64,000 nucleotides of DNA from Henricia sp. BOLD:AAB3569 (taxonomy: Eukaryota; Echinodermata; Asteroidea; Spinulosida; Echinasteridae), in contig JBBELK010000315.1 in the NCBI GenBank assembly GCA_037783545.1, forward strand, positions 62,001-126,000. Reading direction: 5' to 3'. Positions 55,001 to 61,000 of this stretch are shown here, in pieces. The notes under the pieces were generated by a model. It saw only the letters and a list, made by a program, of their open reading frames with translations, searched no databases and was not told the origin of the DNA. The position numbers were made by a program, and so were the translations under genes. The stretch's first letter is position 1; each line of letters opens with the position of its first letter.

Positions 55001-58000
55001 GCTACCTAAACATGAAGTCTATGATGATTATAGGTAAAGTTTAATACAAAAATGCAGCTGTAGTGTGTTGCAATAGGAACTTTTACAATTGAAACTTTTA
55101 CAATTGAAACTTTTACACTTTCCCCTTTTGTGGGAACTCCCTTCCTTATGAAAAATATGAAACATTTCCAGTTTTTGAAAGATGTTTGCAAACTTTGTTC
55201 ACCTGTTGGGAAATGTTAACCCATTTTTTGGGAACGTTGTTTTGGATTTTGAGTCTTTCCACGGTAAAGGGGGCATTTTGGCAACACAGACCATCTTTTC
55301 CAGAAAATACCTTTGTCTGGTCTCAAAATAAAAGAAATAAGTTTCAGCTGTTCTGAAGAGATAACTTGGGCCCCAAAAGGGTTACAAATAGTGTGACAAC
55401 ATGCCTTTCTAAAAAAAACCTGTGTACAAATTCCTAATATACGGGACGAACACTTGTTACATTTTAAGCCGTCCCGGTTACGAGCGTATTTTAGAAAGGC
55501 ATGTTGTCACACTATTTCTTTTATTTTGAGACTAAACAAAGGTATTTGCTGGAAAATATGGTCTGTGCTGCCAAAATGCCCCCTTTACCGTGGAAAGACT
55601 CATACATGATGCTTGATGTGTCATTTAAAGTAAATTAAACAAAACAAAATGCAAAAGAAATCTATACATTTTAATATTTATTTCAGACTTAGGTGGCAAC
55701 CATGTACATGTATCACGCATGGAGCGAAGTCAGATAACACACTGTAAGTTTAGCAATCATGTCTTAGCAATCAAGTGACGAAAAGTGATGTATTTGAGAC
55801 TTGCTAATGGTGCATATTTTCTCCCGATTGTTGTCTCATGCAGGACGCACTGCGATTCAGCCAATCGCCGTGTTCTCAGCCCAGCTGACTTTGGGAAGAT
55901 TATGAAAAATGTCTTTCCCCATGTTAAGGCCCGGCGTCTTGGCACTCGCGGAAAAGCCAGATATCCTTTTTCATGTTGATACTCAAGCCCATGCCACTGC
56001 TTGGAAAACTTGGCCAGACCCACATGTGACACTGTACACATGCACGTAGTAATAGGTCCATACATTTATATCGCACACATATCCATACAAAGAATGCTCA
56101 AGGTGCTGTCACACTAGTATTGATTCTTGCAGCCGATTTCACGAAAGAGTGCGCAGCTTGCGCAACTTTTGAAAAATGGCGCAAGCCCCACAGCTTGCGT
56201 GTTATCATCACTAAATTGTTGCGCAACTTACGCAATAAAAAGTTGCGCAAGTGGGCTTATGCAACTGCGTAAATTTCGTTAAATCGGCTGCTGGTCATTG
56301 GGCTCAATAATATCACTCCTGCTTAAAGGCCCTATGTATTATTTGCAAGATAAAACCTTTTACAGATTCGTGGAATAAGAGTGTAACATATCTAAGGAAG
56401 AGTGTAACAGATCTAAGAAAGAATGTTGGTAAACTAGCCTGAAGAAATTTTAGCTACTTACATGTAGATGCATCAATGCTTCAGAAAACCTCGAAAATCT
56501 ATAAATGGATTTTGTGTACTTTTGGTTAAAAAGTCCCGTGCACGTGACTTTTTTAGAAAACCACCTTCGGTTGTCAATTTCCAGCATGAAAACCCCTGCC
56601 CTCTGGGAGGGGTGGTTACCTCTGTAGGATTTGTTAAGCTCACGTGATAGCCAATCCCAATCAGTGCAATACCGTGTTTCGAGACCACCAGTTGGCTTCA
56701 TAGCTCAATTGGTGGGGCGTTGCCCTCGTTAAGCAGAAGGCCCGCGGTTCGAATCCTGGTAGAGCCAAGTTGTTTTTCACTGCATTCAGATTTCCCAAAC
56801 TCATGGACATTTGTCCATATTTCTATCAAATTAATTCACCCCGGCAGTCCCTGGGTCATTATCCCTAACAAGAAAACAACTATTAGGTAAGACTTAAGGC
56901 TATGCATGGTGGAAAACAGCGTATGTATGGGTTTACGGTAGCACCATGGAATCTCTTCATACATTTGTACTATTCATACAACTTACTCTTTCGCGTTTAG
57001 GTCGACCGGTTATGGGTAAAAACGGCGTATTAGGACGACCGACCGCATTAGGGCGACCGATAGCCGGTCGTCCTAACGCCAAGTGCTTCAAAAACCATTT
57101 TTATTAGGTCACAAACCATTTTCGTCTAGGTCGCAAAACTTTTTTTCAGAGAATTAGGTCGAGAAAATGGGTGTCAATTCATGGGTTTCTTTCGACAATT
57201 TTGTGGTTTTAGTGGTCTCTGTAAGCACTCTACCCAAAACGGTCGTCCTAATACGGGAAAAATAGTTATTTAACTTACTATTCATACTTATCATATTATA
57301 ATGTCTGAAACTGAGGTTTTTAAAATTTTATTTTAAAGCGTACCATGTCTTTAAAGCATAGCGTACATGGACATGGCAACCAGTTTCCGGCAACTGGAAG
57401 CAACTCGCGGCAACTGGGAGCAACTGATCAGTTGCTCGAAAAGGTTTATGTGCGCGCACTTGCAAAGCACTGGCAACTACTGGCAACTGGAGTTGCCGCG
57501 AGTTGCTCATGTTCTACTTTCTGGCAACTAGTTGTACCCAGTTGCGGTCAGTTGCGTTGATGTACGCGTAGTTGCAACTAGTTGCTGTTAGTTGCATGCG
57601 TGTGTCTGAATACGTGCGCGCACATCGACGGCAACTGCAAGCAACAGTTGCTTCGAGTTGAAAGGTACTGTAGGCTTTACCAACTTGCCGTGTCGATGTG
57701 TGCGGTCTGAAAACTGGATGTTCCCAGTTACCGCTAGTTGCGCAACTAATCAGTTTCTGTCGATGTGCGCGCTACGCACACATCGACAGCAACTGATCAG
57801 TTGAGTTGCTTCCAGTTGCAATGTCGGTGTGTTCGTTCGTCCTTCCTTCGAGAAGATGACCATCTTCATGGTGATGAAGATTACTTGCGCGTGAATTGGA
57901 TTTAAGTGAGGGAGAGTTGCGCAGATTGCAGCCTCACTCTCTCGTCCTGGCCTATCTAAATCCAGCGGCAAGACAGAGTCAAGACGGCTGGAGATAAGTC

Positions 58001-61000
58001 GAGATGCAGTGGATGGCCACAGTGTCCTACGTGTCTCACTGTGCCCTAATTGCGCTCCACAACGCTTTGCTCGAGTCGCCTTCCTATCCGTTGAACCAGC
58101 TAGTGGTATCCTACGCACAGTCCACCGAGTCCAGTCTTCACATGCATAGGTAGACAAGCCCTAGCTCACCAAGGGTTTGAAACCCATCGGCTACCCTCAC
58201 CTGGTTTTGCCGGCCAGTCGAAGCCGTTGCCCGGGGTGTGGCTGCTGCTGCATGCGAGCAGCTACTAGGAGCCACAGGTGAGAGTTGAGTGTAGGTGGGG
58301 ACCAAAGCGGTTGAACTACTCCTAAGAGCACGACATGTCCCCACCGTCAGAGGTACTACCCCTCCCAAAACACCCCAAAACACCCCAATGTCGGTGTACG
58401 CTAGGCTTAAGAGCAAGTGTCGGTTCAAGTTCCACATCTTAAAGAGCAAGTCTCAATTTAAGTCTCAAGTCTTTAGAGCATGTCCAAATTAAGCACAAGT
58501 CAAAATGCTTGCTTGATTAGCACAACAATATTTGCTGCCAAAGTTTGCATTTCTCCTTAACTTTCCACACGTATTGCTACAGCGGACTACGCAAGAAGTC
58601 TGATATTCAGCCACCCTCACTGCCACAGATGGATTCTCCACGCAAAATTGGACCAGTAAGTGGTTAGGGTTACTACATGTTTACTTCATTAATATTTATC
58701 AGGCAGTTGCAGCATTGCATTGGTGAACTTAAAGGGGCTATGCAGAGCTGCCAACCCTCCCGAATTTTGGGGAATACATCTGGGAAAACAGGTTCATTCC
58801 AGGACTCTAAACACATCTAAAAAATCCCCAAGGTTGTTAATTGACGATCCAGGAGGGTTTTTATCCATGCCAGTTCTCACAAAATTAGTCATTTTCTGGG
58901 TTGGCAGCTCTGGCTATGTCACGGTTTGCGCATGTGCCAAATCCTTTCATATTTTGACATACGTGCGGGCTCAGATGAAGGTAGTGCAATTTCGTTACAC
59001 AACGCCATTGGTGCGTTTGCTATAGTTGTGTACATCGTGTATTTAACACGTGCCGCATGGGCAGTGTGTTCGTTCATGAGTGTTTACAATACGCAGAATT
59101 CAACTACTTGTGCATCGTGTGCGCGCATTTGTTCGATTTGGCTTCGTGCGCGCTGTAAAATTGCTGTCAGGACCAAATAAGCATGTCAGTTCAGGGGCGG
59201 ATCCAGGAATTTTTCCAGGAGGGGGTTTTGCCACCAGGGAGGGGTTTTGCCCATCAGATTTTTATGTCTGCTTGTTTCGGACAGACGGACACGCAAACAA
59301 TGCATTACATTATATTTTTTTGGTGTCGGAGCAGGGGGGGTTTTTGACCCCCAAAACCCCCCCCCCTCTGGATCCGCGCCTGCAGTTTTGATGGAAAACA
59401 AGGTTAAACAAATTGCTGTATCCAACCATGTCATTCATATCGTTCGGTGCCGTTTCTGTCATGTTTTGTCAAGTTTTTTTATGGGATGAAAAACTCTCTT
59501 TTTAACGACGGCCGCACACACGGTGATGTCGATGTTTGGCGGCTTAAAAATACGGCAAACAGTGCGATTCTAAGTAAAAAGTAATGCATCAGGACATCCT
59601 GGACGTTGACAAGTACACCACTGCCAAAATTACTAAAGAATTATAAGGGATGGCAAAGATTGAATAGGATATGCAAAACCCGGCGACAAAACTTGAAAAA
59701 GTTAGCCACACTTTTTCAAGTTTTGCTGCGCATGTGCAAACCAAGACATACATGTAGCCCCTTTAACCAGCTCCATACATGTATTGCCTGCTTTACCAAA
59801 AAAGTGAACTACTGTACATGTACATGTATACCACAAAAAGCATGTAGTGAGGGGACTGTTGTATATTAGTGGATTTTGGATGATTGGGACTACAGTCTCC
59901 CCTCTTTAATAAAAGGTCATTGTAGATTACCTTGTTATAACAGAAACCTTGTATTATCAGGAATAAAAACAATGGAGAACAGAAGGATTGGTTCGCTCAT
60001 TCCCAGGCCGATTTACAGGGTGCTGGGACAGGCTAATCTGTTTCCGCCCTCATTGGCCAAAATTTTATACGACACGTGATGAGGTCACGTCTTTTTCTTG
60101 TAAAACAGACGTAAAAACAATTTTCCAGCAGACAACGCAGATCACGCACAAAGTACACTCATTTTATTCGTAAATTTGATTTTTGCAATGGATATATAAG
60201 GGTTAGCATACTATTGGGTCAGTCCATGTCAAAGCACCCAATGGGTTAAACCCGACCCTCTCAGATTTTGGTGAAACTTAGTATACTTGTTGATTGGGAT
60301 CCCACAGCACCAAATATCAAAATTTAGATCAATCGGACCAGTGGTTCCGGAGGTAAGGTCACCCGAATTTTGGAATTTTTGATTAAAAGTGGCACGGACG
60401 CCCACCTTTGAACCCTAGTATTTTGGGAACTACTGAGCCAATCTTCACAAACGTGGTGTTGTTGGAAAGGTGATTTGTCAAGGATTCCAAATTTGCCATT
60501 ATTTTTGGGATTGAAGTATGCTGGGGGTGCATTGACCTTTGCTATGACCTCGAATTTGACCTTGTAGATCACGTGACCTTAAAATGACCTTTCCTGAAAT
60601 TTAATCCCCCACTCATTAACTAAAACTTATGAAAGTTTCAGAGGTGTAATATTCTTTGTTTAGCAGTAATACTGATTCAAAAGTTGCCTACCTGCAGAGA
60701 TGATTGATACAGTGCATTACAATGTGCATGGAGCAAGTACATGTACATGTATGTGTGACAATTGAAAGTTGAAGGCAAAAAAACATGGTTTGATTTGCAT
60801 TTCTTTGAACATGTTAATATGCTTTCAAGTTGGCCACAATGTCACATGTTGATTTGTATCAATGTTTTCTTCACAATACTTATTACCGGGGTAGGTTGTT
60901 ATATCATAATTGTATGAATCAATTCACTCGGACACATGTAAAAAATGTTTGCATGTTTTTGTTCAAAAATGCTAGACATGGGCATAGTTATGATTGATAT

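Larger units (their letters stand above)
55961..58570 (+). other. U12-type AT-AC intron
   Basis: The intron starts ATATCCTTTT, matching the minor-spliceosome donor consensus. It ends CTCCTTAACTTTCCACAC: a near-perfect U12 branch site (TCCTTAAC, 58553-58560) about 10 nt before a terminal AC. Joining its flanks rebuilds [14 protein letters not shown] without gap. A 555-bp retroposon sits about 170 bp upstream of the branch site. Confidence 0.93.

Noticed and set aside
56694-56767. Functional tRNA gene (anticodon-like CGU)
   Set aside because: T-stem and acceptor mismatches, and the sequence is the head of a repeated SINE.
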